Assembly (NCBI GenBank): GCA_001632425.1
Contig: KV425579.1
Location: forward strand, 308,220-372,219
Direction of reading: 5' to 3'
Source of the DNA: Neolentinus lepideus HHB14362 ss-1
Taxonomy: Eukaryota > Basidiomycota > Agaricomycetes > Gloeophyllales > Gloeophyllaceae
DNA length: 64,000 nt
Shown one piece after another: positions 12,258 through 23,684 of the stretch (position 1 is the stretch's first letter; every line of letters starts with the position of its first letter). The position numbers and the translations under genes are program-made. A model generated the notes under the pieces. It saw only the letters and a program-made list of their open reading frames with translations, had not been told where the DNA came from and ran no database searches.

Positions 12258-13335
12258 CTAGCCTATTCCATCTAGCTCTATCTCTTTTCTCTTTGTCTCT
12301 AGTTCATCCAGGTCCCACTGGACAAACCAGTCTTCCGTGCCACTTGTCAGTCGTATCATGGAGTGGCTGGCAAGCTCGACTTTGTCCTTAAGTCGCGGAA
12401 TCAGCCACGGCTCTCCTGAAGACAGAGCGGTTCTAGGCAATAGATAAAGTGGTAAGCGTACAGGATATTGTTTCGTAAGATGCCCTGAATCCACTCACAG
12501 AATAGCACCAGGATTGACCGAGAAGACTTTAACGCTTTCGGCACCATATTATAGAAGATGAGATACTATTGATGAATGAATGTGATAAAGTCGTCTTCAT
12601 TGCTCACCTACATGAATGAACTCAGTAAAGCGATTCTATGCATGCTTCACTGTGCAGTATCCACTTGAACCAGGCTCCAACATCTGTGCAAGTCCCGACG
12701 ACATAATTAAAGTGTTGCCTTTTGTCTAGACGAGATAGTGGATTGTGTGATGGACCACATTGAATGTTCCTCCTGTGCGGATGGTGAGTAGATATTGACA
12801 CCTGCTGGCTTACAAGCTAACTCACGGACGTTGACTTCTCGACGCCAATCAATTAAGGAATACATTCTCAAGTTAACTACTCAAAAAACTCTTCCACCAC
12901 TCAATGTCCCCGACTTGTGTCCAGTTCTCCAGGTATCCCGCATTTGCAATGACCACACTGATCCTTCCGAAAATATCGACACAGCTTGCTTTCACAGCCT
13001 CCTCGTCGGTTACGTCCACTGTGTACGCTTCGATCCCGACTCCTGGAACATCCATTCTGATCGACTCCGCTACTGCTTTGAGTTCTACGGCTGATTGACT
13101 GGTGCTTGTGAGGAACAGGTGCAACCCGCTTGTGCATATGCAAGAGCAGTGGCTGCACCAATCCCTCGACTTGCCTAGTCAGGCGAAGTACATTGGAAGA
13201 TCAACACGAACACCATTGGGCTATTCACCTACCCCTGCGATGTACACCACCTTCCCCTTCGCTGCGTCTTTCAGACGGCCGTTTATGTCTATGCCTGGAT
13301 AGACATCTTGACGGTGTGTAATATTGATGTCTCCT
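12258..13335 (-). pseudogene. Decayed short-chain dehydrogenase (SDR relic 1)
   Basis: Collinear with the intact SDR genes at 15783-16949 and 23685-24852. Recognisable pieces are the N-terminal exon (VYPGIDINGRLKDAAKGK near 13250-13310), SRGIGAATALAYAQAG, the VVIANAGYLENW motif and the C-terminal end VELASHSMIRLTSGTEDW. Breaks are a frameshift after AYAQAG near 13115-13130, an in-frame TAG where the paralogues have GAG (HYLV-stop-TKG, near 12727-12729), a changed acceptor in front of the 13-nt micro-exon, and loss of about eight codons near the C-terminus (LTGRYVSC missing). It is therefore not expected to give an enzyme. Confidence 0.8.
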
Positions 13336-13554
13336 GGTAACAAGGCCATTATTTTCAGCGTCTTATACCGTCGAACGCTCTGTACGTTTTTGGAATGTTT
13401 TCCGCTTGCCCGGTCTTGTATTTTCAGACTGATTATAGACCAAGACGACTTATGATCTAACCCCCTCTCACAGTATTCAAACGTCGTCGCTTCTTGCCTG
13501 AAGATCAGAAGATGTTATTACTACTCTATGGACATCATAGTTCATACCAAATGC

Positions 13555-13890
13555 CCGGTGTCTAATCGATTCATTAGTAAGTCCCCCCAACCTCTTTTAT
13601 CTCGGTCGCTAGTTTATCCAAGGCGCACTGACAAATGACGTATCTGCCAGTAAGTGAATATTCACTCCCGGTGGTGGCTTGAACAATCGAACGACTACCA
13701 GTCCGATCTTGTCCTGCATGTATGGACGGTGCTGTGACTCGTCAGAAGAGAGGGTCGTTTCACAATGGCACCATCAGTAAGAGGCTGGTGAATATGAGCC
13801 TCGGGGGTGTACTTGAACGAAGGCCACCTGGGCCGATCGAGATCGCTTTAACATTTTCGGAACCACACTTCCAGAGCACGAGATATCGAA
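13555..13890 (-). pseudogene. SDR relic 2 (last exons only)
   Basis: Minus-strand sequence resembles only the last two exons of the neighbouring SDR genes. The exon-5 segment GGTTCCGAAAATGTTAAAGC / GGCCCAGGTGGC near 13820-13870 matches the EYGSEGVKV..HPGGV exon, and CACTGACAAATGACGTATCT near 13627-13646 matches the part encoding GRYVSC. No open frame links them and the 5' half is absent. Confidence 0.6.
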
Positions 13891-14122
13891 GGAAACGATC
13901 TCTTGTGCTCAATCCTTGGGTTTTGCTGGGACGAAGGGTGCGTCGACATCACTAACATATACCTTTGCATGTCGCCCTCACAGCGAACGAATCTCAGCTC
14001 AAGTAATACCCATCACGAAATGACCATGCGCATGATCCATTTGCCACTTTATCCTACAACAATTGCAACCGTACAGAAATGAAACACCCTGTCGACGCGA
14101 CCATCCAAAACGACAAAGCCAT

Positions 14123-14697
14123 TTATGCAGCAGACTTCTTCGCGTTGACGAACTGGGTCGACAGAGTCTGCGTCCGAACTCGTCAGGCTTCCAGTGAAGA
14201 TACCTGTATTGGATAAACACTCACAGCGCTCTCGCTGGCGGACAGCTTAGCCTTGATCAGTGGCCACTGCTGGCTCTCCTCCTCGTCGGAGTGAGCGATG
14301 AAGGTAGTGACGGCCTTAGTGATGACGGCGTCGTTGGAGGAGGCAGCAGCAGCGTCGGCGACGAGCTTGTTGATCTCGGCGTGCTCCTCTGAACCGATAT
14401 TGTCAGTGATCAGAAAGGTATGTGCTCAGGATAGAAGACTGACGCTTGTTGGAGGCAGCATTGAGACCGAACTTGGAGTAGTCAGCGTAGATGGAGGCAT
14501 CCCTGTAGGACAAAGGTCAGCGCAAGTCTACTCAGCAAGCTGGCGAGTACTCACTCAGCAGCACTGTGGGCCTTGATCTCGACGATGAGGGTCTTCGCGA
14601 GGGTGACCTTCTCAGAGCCAGTGGCGGCCTTGTACTTGCCGAACAGGCTCTTGACGTTGTCGTGGTCAGCCTTGATGGTAGCGAGGACGTCCGACAT
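14123..14697 (-). CDS. Hemerythrin-like HHE protein, copy 3 (inverted)
   Basis: 136 residues. Exons on the minus strand are 14555-14697, 14444-14502, 14225-14388 and 14123-14167, the same four lengths (143, 59, 164 and 45 nt) as copies 1 and 2. All metal ligands are kept (His12, His44/Glu48, His70, His100/Glu104). It is the most diverged copy, with changes clustered in the second helix (LAKTLIVEI for the copy-1 IALTLISEM) and the C-terminus (NAKKSAA). The leader shares the GAAGACAC..CACCACAATG block and a TATA-like ATATAAA is present at 14771-14777. It lies between two SDR relics and an intact SDR gene, about 8.6 kb from the tandem pair. Confidence 0.85.
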
Positions 14698-14770
14698 TGT
14701 GGTGTGAGTGTCTTCCTTGAGCTCGAGTGAGTGTTGGGAGGATGAGGAGCTGACGTGCAGATGTAGACGC

Positions 14771-14777
14771 TTTATAT
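14771..14777 (-). promoter_or_regulatory. TATA box of HHE gene 3
   Basis: ATATAAA on the minus strand, 73 bp upstream of the ATG at 14697, in the same place as the TATA elements of the other two copies. Confidence 0.6.
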
Positions 14778-15782
14778 CCTTCGAGCATCTTGCTGGAGCC
14801 TACTTCTGGGTCTGCCTGTTTTGGGGTCTGCCTGTTTTGGCATGAGGCATGTATCGTGACCTCGCCGCCGAGTAGAACAGCGGACACTGTTGTCCATCCC
14901 GTCCTTAGAGATTTGTTCCGTATACCTCTATGGCATAGTTGATGGATGTGAGCAGAAACGCGCTGTATGTGATTGGAGGGCGTGTTCTGACGCCCGTCTA
15001 GCCTTGATCTGGTTAGGACCTAGAGCAATGCGACATCCCGCTCCAACCAATCCCAGAGGTGCAGTTTTCTCGTTGCTCGAAGCTTCTCTGCGTCGATCTC
15101 GATTCGTAGACATTGCGGTAGCGGAAGATCCATTCGTTGAACGCGTTGCGACCCCTCGACGAAATAGCTTACCATTACGCAAATATCCACTGAAGTAGGC
15201 GTAACACCTGATAGCCTCAAACCTCCTTGCGCAATATCCTGGACTGTATGGTGGCTCGACCATAAATCAGCAGCATCTCCAAACAGGGAGGCACGGTGGA
15301 CCCGCAATTCCTCCCGCAGGCACATGTCGAATGTCGACATCCATCGGGAAGTCGTCATCCTGAGTCTGCGGTTGTACATCTGCCTCCGAGACTCATGACT
15401 CGCGGCGGAGGTATAATTGCTTCGGACCTACTGCGCAATCTCTGCGACACCACCCTACTTCGAAGTGCGAATATATAGGACAAAGAGGGCGCTCGTACTC
15501 GGAGGTGATGTCGACTTGATGGAGTAAACCTTGTAAAAATGGGCGTACGAGCTGCAACCACAGTTCGTCAGATGTAGAAGAAAACAGTTCAAGCGATAGT
15601 TACTGATTGATACTGAGCTCGACAAATATTAAATGGGTAGTTCAGGCTTGGCGATCCTGTGCATTCGAGCTCGCATTACCGTGGGAAGACATATGATTAG
15701 GCGGGACTGTCTGCTTGTTCATGGCTCTTTTTCTTCAAGTACCACGCGAAGTCGCCAGTGAGCACGATGTCGATACTGATGC
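14778..15782. other. Intergenic region without a supported gene
   Basis: A 119-codon minus frame (15020-15379) and a 102-codon plus frame (14890-15198) overlap each other. Neither has splice partners or family similarity that I can see. A tandem GGGTCTGCCTGTTTTGG duplication occurs at about 14804-14840. Confidence 0.4.
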
Positions 15783-16949
15783 TCAACCCAAGATACCAAT
15801 GTCCAGCCGATTCTTTAGCAAATCGCCCTCTTCTATCTCTTTCCTCTTTGTCTCCAATTCATCTAAATCCCACTGACAGCTGACGTATCTACCAGTCAGC
15901 CAGTCTTCGCTTCCGCTTGTCAACCGCACCATGGAATGACTGGAAAGTTCTACTTTGTCCTTGAGATGCTCGGGTAGCTTAGGCTCATTGGACGAGAGGA
16001 CGGTACTACAGGAGATATGCAGGTCAACGCGTTGAACACAACCGAAACTATGCGCCATTGCTCACATGACGCCTCCGGGGTGAACCGAGAAGACTTTGAC
16101 GCCCTGAGAACCGTACTCTGGTATGGACCCATTAGCATTTCTCTCCAGCAATCGATGGTTGGACTATGATTATTTCACTGACCTACGTCGATGAACTCTG
16201 CAAAGCGGTTCAACGCATGTTTCGCAATGGAGTATGCGCTAGAACCAGGCCCTCTCAGTTGTGCGGCTACTGAGGAAAGAAGGATAGCGTATCCCTTTGT
16301 CTCGACAAGCGAATGGATCGAATGGTGTACTACGTTGAATGTCCCTCCTGCGCATATATCAGTAAGTGATCAAGAATTTTCTATCATAGATGCACTCACT
16401 GAGGCTGACCTCCTAAGCCTTGGCAATCAGATTATCTCCGCACAGTGTAAGTAATCATTTGAACGTACCATGCTCTTCCACCACTCAGCAGGATCGATGT
16501 CTCCAATATTCTGCCATTTCTCGAGATATCCCGCATTCGCAATCACAACGTCGATCTTCCCAAACTTCTCGATACACTTCTCGACGCTTTCTTTTACACG
16601 TTTCTCATCATTGACGTCCACTGCATACACTTCGACTTCGACTCCAGGCACACCCGCCTTGACGGAGTCTCCCACTGCTCTAAGGTCGGCAGCAGAACGC
16701 GACGTGCTGGTAAGGAACAGGCTCTTGGCGCCTGCTTGTGCATAGGCTAGCGCTGTCGCCGCGCCGATCCCACGACTAGCCTACATAAGGGGATATGAAG
16801 ATTATTCCGGATTTATCTCGACCACCACTCACACCCGTGATGTAAATAACCTTTCCCTTCGCCGCGTCTTTAAGTCGGCCATTTATGTCGATACCGAAGT
16901 AGACATCGTGGTGGTGCGTGATTCCGAGGTCTTCTGCATGTAAGTCCAT
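15783..16949 (-). CDS. Short-chain dehydrogenase/reductase (SDR), copy A
   Basis: Classical SDR of 293 residues, NAD(P)-dependent, substrate unknown. Exons on the minus strand are 16833-16949, 16469-16780, 16400-16412 (13-nt micro-exon), 16183-16347, 16066-16117 and 15783-16005; all phases agree. Motifs are TGASRGIG (the Gly-rich cofactor loop, split by intron 1 after TG), NAGYLE, the catalytic Ser and YSIAK (YxxxK), and HPGGV after the active site. The micro-exon encodes the EVSLR link into GTFNVVHH. The start was chosen because it matches copy B in distance to the conserved HHDVY block; an in-frame Met five codons upstream is possible. C-terminal residues (DWLTGRYVSCQWDLDELETK) are typical of fungal SDRs of this type. 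Confidence 0.85.
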
Positions 16950-17575
16950 CCTTGCTAAAGACATTAACCTCGTTCTCTCTCTTTTATATGCCTTTATCTC
17001 TATCCTAGCTAGCGATTTCCTGTGTAGTGGGCGAGCCTTATTATGAATCGCCGCTTTTTCGGCATTTTTTTCGGCATTTTTTCCGGCATTTGTAATCCAG
17101 TCGATCTCTCGGTATGACAACAGTATTCATTCGTTGGTATTCTCACATTCAGATTGATGGAATGATAAGTTTAATTTCTCTAAGACAGGTCTACGTCCTG
17201 TACTCTAGTGCACACCCGACGTTTAACCTCTTCCATCAGCAACTCCAACGACAGCTACGGCAAGGTGATGCAGAAGGGCGGTCAAAATCGGATTTCGATA
17301 GATACGCCACGGCTGTTCCAAACCCCTCTCGGTATCCCCGAAGAAGTCCAAGATGCAAAGTATCTCCATCCAAATTTCTTGCAGGTGCTCTGCCCAGGCC
17401 GGTCAATGCCCCGGTCGTCTATTACCACACCCTTCCACTGTCTGATTGTGTCAGTTGTCCATATTTCGATCTACGGACCCACGCATGCGACACTCGACTC
17501 ATTTACAGTTGTCCCGAAGCTACTAAAGCTGATTTAGTAGTAAAACCGTCAATAACCTTGCGCGTTCCTAGGAGG

Positions 17576-18110
17576 CTATGGGTCTGTTCCGGTGAGATAG
17601 TCTTTCTGGAAATCGGCGACGAGGTGCCTTGAAGACGTCGAGGGTGTCAGAAAGGACGTACGTGGCCTCTCCGAGATGCTGACGAGGCCGGGGCTGATAG
17701 AGGAGCTCGATGTCCTCGCTCTTGTGCCGGCGGGGTGCTCGGCGATGTCCAAGTTAAATGCAGCCTTGGATACAGCGCACACAGGGGTGAGGACGAAGCT
17801 AAACTTGAATTCGACCTCTCCGGTACTAGTTCACAAGGTAATAATCTTCTTCACGGAGTCTCTCTTGATGAGATGAAGGAATTCATCGGTACCGTGGATG
17901 ATGTCGACAATATTGATGTTGAAGACTTCGTGGAGATTATGGGCAAGAATCTCTTGCTGATCTGAAAACTACAGTTCAGTAAAATGGCATTTCATCCTTG
18001 AGTGTAAGATATTCACTAGACATTAATAGGTTGCTGACTCTTGTGCGAAGGAAGGTATTGCGTTGATCGGGACGTCCCACTAGTGATCTTGAAGACCGGA
18101 GCGACAGCAG
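17576..18110 (-). pseudogene. Relic of a C-factor-type SDR
   Basis: Minus-strand translation from about 17965 down to 17580 gives, in shifting frames, a run LAHNLHEVFNINIVDIIHGT, then FLHLIKRDSVKKI, then VCAVSKAAFNLDIAEH and SPGLVSI. This is the order of a C-factor/CsgA-like SDR core (LxxNFxVNVxGxIHTTNAFLPLIRKGxxKKV, YAVSKAALN, SPGLV). The catalytic Tyr of YxxxK reads Cys, frames change between blocks and stops interrupt, so it is dead. A DVPINA block near 18066-18080 may be the remnant of the DVLINNA motif. It belongs to another subfamily than the two intact SDR genes. Confidence 0.6.
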
Positions 18111-19693
18111 TCTATTATCAAAGAACCGCGCGTCGAGGAATGAATGCTGCATCTATGTACGTCTAATGGCTCCTTGTCAGTGATGTGTACCCTGATAACG
18201 TAGAAGTTGGAAACAGTGGTGCCGGCGAGCCAGCAAGATTACTTGGTGAATTTGAGCTGGAGGACAACACAAATTAGCTCACTTATGCTTACGAAACAAT
18301 GGCTTACGGCAATACCACGGGAAGCATCAATGGCGGCGTATGGAGGCATGATACCTGTTCTGAAGCGACTGTGGAGACGAGGAGGCGATGATTTAGGGAG
18401 CGCGAGTCTGTCCTTAGCAGCAGTCCGTTGTTTGATCGTAAGTCAGGCACTCATTGAACTCCAGCCGTCCGGACTACCTTCTTGAAGCGGTGATTCCACC
18501 GGAGTGCATTGAGGCTGACTGGTCTGCAGCCACATCAACACAACCTTACTCGGCTTACTATCAGGCATCTGCTGAGAAGCACCCCTCATCATTATAAACA
18601 GAAACCGTCGACCTTGTTAATCGCTGGAAATGTCAGGGCATGGCCGAGTCTACTGATTGTGAAATCACCGACATGGCTAGCCCTAGGTGTCTACCGACCT
18701 TTCCACATTCTTGGAGTACTTTGTCTGACCTGAATTTTTGTTCACCGCCTTCAGCGAGGCATCGCGACTCTCCATGCAAACGCTCGAGCTCTAAAATGGG
18801 TGGCTCACAAGCGAGCGTATGAGGAGCACTCATTCCAGCCGTGCAAGGGATCGCACTGAACCTCAAATTCAAATGCGACGATCGAGGACATAAGCGTGCA
18901 TGCCGCTGTTGGATTCGAGACCCTGAAGACATCGACATCGATCTTGTCGTGCTTGTTGCTCGAAGCCAGAGCGGGTGATTGGATTGAATTTAAATGAGGA
19001 GCTTACGATAAGAAGCTGAGCGAGTTTACTTATCTAGTGTGTTTCTGGAGTCGGCTTTCTTACTTCTCTTCCGTTCGTTGGACAAGATGAAGTGTCCAAA
19101 TCCTGTAGCTACTTGATTCTAAACTTTATCGCCATCAATGGATCTGTCTTGACCGATGATGGTTCCTTTCGGTTCTTCCTGGTCCCGTCGGCTACGGCGG
19201 GTTGCTTGATCATGTGGAGGAGACTGGAAACTGCTCGCATTTAATTTGCGTAGAAATGTATCGGTCCGTATGTCGCTCATCATAGCTTGCCAAGGATACC
19301 TTATTGATCCGAATTCAGCACAGCTCCACAATCGCGTCCGTAACAAGTGGCCCGTTTTGTCGTTGTGCCGCACTGCAGCTTTTCTGCCCAATGTCTGACC
19401 ACTCCCACCTGAAATGCGAAGAAATGTTGCCAATTGGCGAGATAATCAATTGTTGATGTGGGTTTTCAAAAGCTTAAATCTCTATATCGGTACTTCCTCC
19501 CGACCCTTTTCCAGTAACCGATCGATCGTAATTACTTGGTTTGGGTTCATCCGCCATGTCATTCTGGACCCCGAAATTACCAGCTCGGTTTGGTGCTTTG
19601 GAATGGAACCCTTCGCGCGTTAGACCTTAGCAGCACAGGTCTCGGCCCCTCTTCTCTCTCCATCACGTCCTGCAGTTCCCAGCTATAGCCCCA
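18111..19693. other. Intergenic region upstream of the FAD monooxygenase
   Basis: No gene is supported. Short open frames (for example 18633-18938 minus and 19119-19433 minus) lack splice continuity or family features. Some of this DNA could be further decayed sequence of the SDR relic at 17.6-18.1 kb. Confidence 0.4.
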
Positions 19694-21615
19694 ATGATGA
19701 GCAAGGGCAAGGTGAGTGTGTCTCCCTAATGGAAGGTCCTTATACGGTTTTGACAGTACCAGACGGCATCGTTACCCATTGATTTCATAGTCGTGGGCGC
19801 AGGTACCGCTGGTCTGGCGGCTGCATTTGGATTAAGTCGTGCAGGTCACAGAGTTACTGTATTAGAAGAATATGGCGACTCGAAAGATGTGAGTACTCTT
19901 GTCATCAGCATTGCAACATTGTTCAATTATCTGTACTATCATTCATCCCCATTGTCGTACAGACCGCAGGCGGTGTTCGTTCTCCCCCAAACATGACGAA
20001 AATCATTCGGGGAAGGTGGGGACTAGAGGAGGAATTTGAAAAGATAGCATTTGAATCGGAGAACATCTCTATCCTGAACTGTACGCCGGACTTCTTCAGA
20101 TTTTTCTACCGCTTAACACACAGATGCCGCTCCAGACGAGACGGGGGAGCTCTGTGGAAGTCACCGCTGGAATGAGGATTTGATGCGACAGGCTGGTGGA
20201 ATGTATAATTTCATGCATGTGAGCTCCATACCATCACTACGTCAAGACAACGCTTAATCCCCAGTGTGATCAACGGCCTAGCTGTCGGATCTTGCAAACA
20301 TGCTCGCGGATAATGCCAGGTTTCATGGCGCACAAATACGATATAATGAAAAGGTAGTTTCGATGACAAAGGGGAGTCTCAAAGCGAATATCAAGCCATC
20401 CGTAACTCTAGCATCAGGGGAAACATTAACGGCGGACGTTATCGTAGGCGCTGATGGACCAGACAGTACAGTGAAGCACTTTCTTCTTGGCGAGAGACCG
20501 GTAGGAAAGCCTATGGGCTTGCTCATGTGGAAGTAAGTCGAAAGTCTTCCGTTTATAGTCGATGCTCAGCATTCAGCTAACACCAACAGTACTCTGCTAC
20601 CTTGGAGTGCCTTGGAAGCCGATCCAGACTTGACGTATTTCTCCGAGCAAAAAGATGTGAGTCACTTGATAGACCTTCCTTCTGCATCTCCTCATTCCAA
20701 ATATCTACAGAACTTCTGCACATTTTACGGAGACTTCCATTCTGTTGTCACATTTCCTGTCGTAAGTCGAGTTTCTTTCCTACGTTTTATGACTGTCAGT
20801 CATGCTGTTCAAGAGAGGACCGAGTGGTGATAACTTCGCGGTACACGTATTCACACCAGACGATGGGACATTGCAAGATCCAGGGAGAGGCTCATGGCGC
20901 AAACAAGTCCCCACTTCCATGCTAGTGAACGCCATGCACAAGTGTGATCCTCGGTAGGTATCTTGCTATACTGCAAAGCGTGGTTTGAAAGTAATGACAT
21001 ACCCGATCAGGCTAGTACGTCTGGTGGAGCTAGGCAGGCTTCCCACATGCGTACGAATGTTTGAAACGCCACCGTCCGAAGACTGGGGAACACCAGATAC
21101 GCCAGTCATTCTCATTAGCGACGCGGCTCATGCACTTTTCGTACGCTGTGACTCGGATGCGTTCTGACGTGACTATCTGATAATTATCCACTTTCTAGCC
21201 CGGTGCCATCCAGCATCAAAGTATGGCCATTGAAGACGCAGCGTGCTTGTCCGAAATATTTACCCACTTAAAAGGACACGACCAAATCGCCACGTTCCTA
21301 GATGCCTTCGAGGAAGTGCGGCGGCCTCGTATCGAGGCTATACGGGAGAGCGAAAACTATACCATGCGTTTCATGACCATGCCACCAGGTCCTTTGCGTG
21401 ATGTCCGAGACGAGAATATGAGGGTGGCTCGTGAAGCAGGAAAGGGTGTCTTTGACGGGGAGGATGCATATGAAGCGGTGTTGGAGGTATTCGCTTATGA
21501 CGCCATCGACGAGGCAACTGACTGGTGGATGAAGTGGGGTATACTAAAAGAGAGACATATAGGCCGACACGATGAGCCTCTCGATATCACAATCCAGCGG
21601 ACGGTGTATGAATGA
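19694..21615 (+). CDS. FAD-dependent aromatic-ring monooxygenase (salicylate hydroxylase-like)
   Basis: Predicted 472-residue flavoprotein that would hydroxylate an aromatic or related substrate with NAD(P)H and O2. The ten-exon model is 19694-19711, 19757-19888, 19963-20080, 20124-20218, 20282-20532, 20590-20656, 20711-20761, 20814-20953, 21011-21140 and 21199-21615; all junctions keep frame. Motifs are GAGTAGLAAA (FAD Rossmann, residues about 20-29), SPPNMTKIIRGRWGL, the DG motif VGADGPDSTVK and the GD-type region. The last reads ILISDAAHALFPGAIQHQ, with Ser where most members have Gly (GDAAH) and without the usual GQG, so flavin ribityl binding may be altered. The window context is SDR-rich, but joint action is only inference. 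Confidence 0.85.
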
Positions 21616-21943
21616 TGGTGTTTCTACGCAGTGATACGTTACGATCTTCATGTTATAATATTATCGGAAAACGGCTTAGATACCAGCTTTAATTGTCTAT
21701 ATTAACGTTGCGAGGAACAAAATGTGCCTCTGCTATGTACGGCCGTGTGTGGCGCAGGAGCCGAGACAACAGCGAAGGCCTTGACGTATAACGATATCAG
21801 TTGGTAAAGGTATGTACGAGAAATAATAATCTTGAACGGGTTTCATCACGTGGTATGTTCGCCACGTGCTATGCTCAATTAACTGACCGCCTCGCTGTTG
21901 TTCGCACTAGCTATCGGAATCTTGATTTTTTGTTAGCACCAAA
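21616..21943. other. Short intergenic region
   Basis: The first part is the AT-rich 3' flank of the monooxygenase. The last 150 bp must hold the promoter of the bS6m gene. Nothing specific was seen. Confidence 0.4.
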
Positions 21944-22427
21944 ATGCCTTTCTACCGGATGCTATGCATTTCAGTACATTACCCAGAATATGTTAGTCTT
22001 CTATCACACATCCTCATAAGAAGGTTCACTGACGGATTGCTCTTCCCTGGGGACATTAGAAACATATCAAGGGGCTCGTGAGACAAGCTGCTCTTACCAT
22101 CATTGAAAACGGAGGTGTGGTGCGAAAGATCGACTCCTGGGGAACAAAGGTCTTACCCCAGAAGATGCACCGGCATGGGCAGAATCACACTGTTGGAGAG
22201 TGCGTCTTCTTCTGTCCATTCCACCCTTCCTTGAGTTGACTTATATGCCTGTTAGCTACTGGATGATGTACTTTGACACATCACCGCGCGTGCTGAGAGA
22301 GTTCAACTCCATAATGCGGAAAGACCCAAGCGTCATCCGATGGACAACTCTCAAGGTGGGAGACAAGGTAGAGGAGATTGTGTCGCGGCCAGAGAAGACC
22401 TTATCGGATAGTTACGCGCAGATGTGA
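21944..22427 (+). CDS. Mitochondrial ribosomal protein bS6m (MRPS6/Mrp17 family)
   Basis: Component of the mitochondrial small ribosomal subunit, homologous to bacterial S6. Exons are 21944-21991, 22060-22199 and 22256-22427, giving 119 residues, close to the family length. The sequence runs through the S6 fold: the first strand MPFYRMLCISVHY, helix HIKGLVRQAALTIIENGGVV, RKIDSWGTKVLPQKMHRHGQ (the conserved turn), strand YWMMYFDTSPRVLREFN and the last helix RKDPSVIRWTTLKVGDK. No separate cleaved presequence is evident, as in other fungal members. Confidence 0.85.
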
Positions 22428-22513
22428 AGGCACTGGCTGTGTTGTGTACAAAAGTATATTTCCTCTCTAATTTGCATGGCATGCTCTCCTCACGACCTCT
22501 CATCTCCTCCCGG

Positions 22514-23543
22514 TTACTCTCCGCCATTCGTCCGCTGTACCCAGTCGACCACTTCTAACAGACTGCTGACGACGTCCACGCCAGTTAGGTCTTCGCCGTC
22601 TTCTTTCCTCTCTTCCTCTCCCTCCAGACCTGGTCGGCGTACCAGCAGCGCTTGCAGCCCTGCTCTAGTCGCCCCTCGCCAATCCCTGGCGAGGTAAGTT
22701 CCCTCGTCAATTGACTCGCTTAACGCCGGATGCCCGACACTTACGCATCGAGTTCGTCGCCAACATGGACAACTTCATCCAATCCTACTCCAACTCTCTC
22801 GCATGCCTTAGCGAATAGCTCCTTCGCCGGCTTCTCGACACCCTCCTCCTCACTGATGAGGACCGTCGATAGATGCTGAGTCAGTGACAGGTCGTCGAGC
22901 ACAAGCCGCATTCTTGAGTCTGCGTTGCTGATCAATGCCGACTTGATGTTCATCGCTTGCAGTCTTTCCACTGATGGTCCCAAGTGATGAGAGTACTGCG
23001 CAGGCTTATGCAGAAGGATTACCTACGTGTTGGCAGTGAATCGTGAAACGCCTTATATCCTTCCCTTGAGCTGAAGCGTTTCATGAGTCTCGGGACAATT
23101 TCATGCAGAGATTTATCTACAGCTACAGTACAGCATATTCATAGATACGCATGAGTCATTGCAAGCAGACTTGTGTCAATCCAGCATGTCAAGGGAAATA
23201 TCCTAAGGCTGACCTTGTGGATCGGCTCCTGCTCCGATTGCAGTCCGCTTGATGACTTCCCCCCACCATCCCTCTGCGCCGCTCTCGTAGTTTGGCTTTT
23301 CTGTCTGCAGCTGCTTAAAGGCTTTGTTCAACAGTGTCCGTCAGCAACTCCTACTCTGACTTGATTCCGCATTGCGCGCAGTTGCGCAGTGAGGAGAAAC
23401 CCACCGACTCTGAAGGCACTCTTCAAAGCATCTGAATCTAGCACACCTAGATAAGGGGCGAACGTCTGCGAATATTGGATATATACTGGAAGACGAGGTG
23501 CTATAATTGTACCGAAGGCGTCGAAGATTACCAGGCGGATCAT
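22514..23543 (-). CDS. HAD-superfamily hydrolase (HDHD3-like)
   Basis: 258 residues. Exons on the minus strand are 23361-23543, 23214-23313, 23027-23122, 22745-22970 and 22514-22685. Motif I is VIFDAFGTI (nucleophile Asp8), motif II LISNAD (Ser), motif III VEKPAKELF (Lys) and motif IV HVGDELDADWRGA (acidic pair), so all four HAD motifs are present. The cap segment contains NYESGAEGWWGEVIKRT, typical of fungal HDHD3-type phosphatases. The first intron is only 47 nt; I chose its acceptor because a longer exon would put the frame out. The second Asp of DxD is Phe, as in several relatives, which may affect phosphatase activity. Substrate unknown. Confidence 0.85.
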
Positions 23544-23684
23544 GGTCGTGTACCTAGAACGTGTTGAAGGCAATTTATGGCTGTCGCAGACCATCGTGCA
23601 GCTTGGTGAAGATTCAGCTGCTAAACCTTGTTTCCTTCAAGTTCTACTACAGAATGTTCTAAAATGCGACCGCATGTCCAGTTC

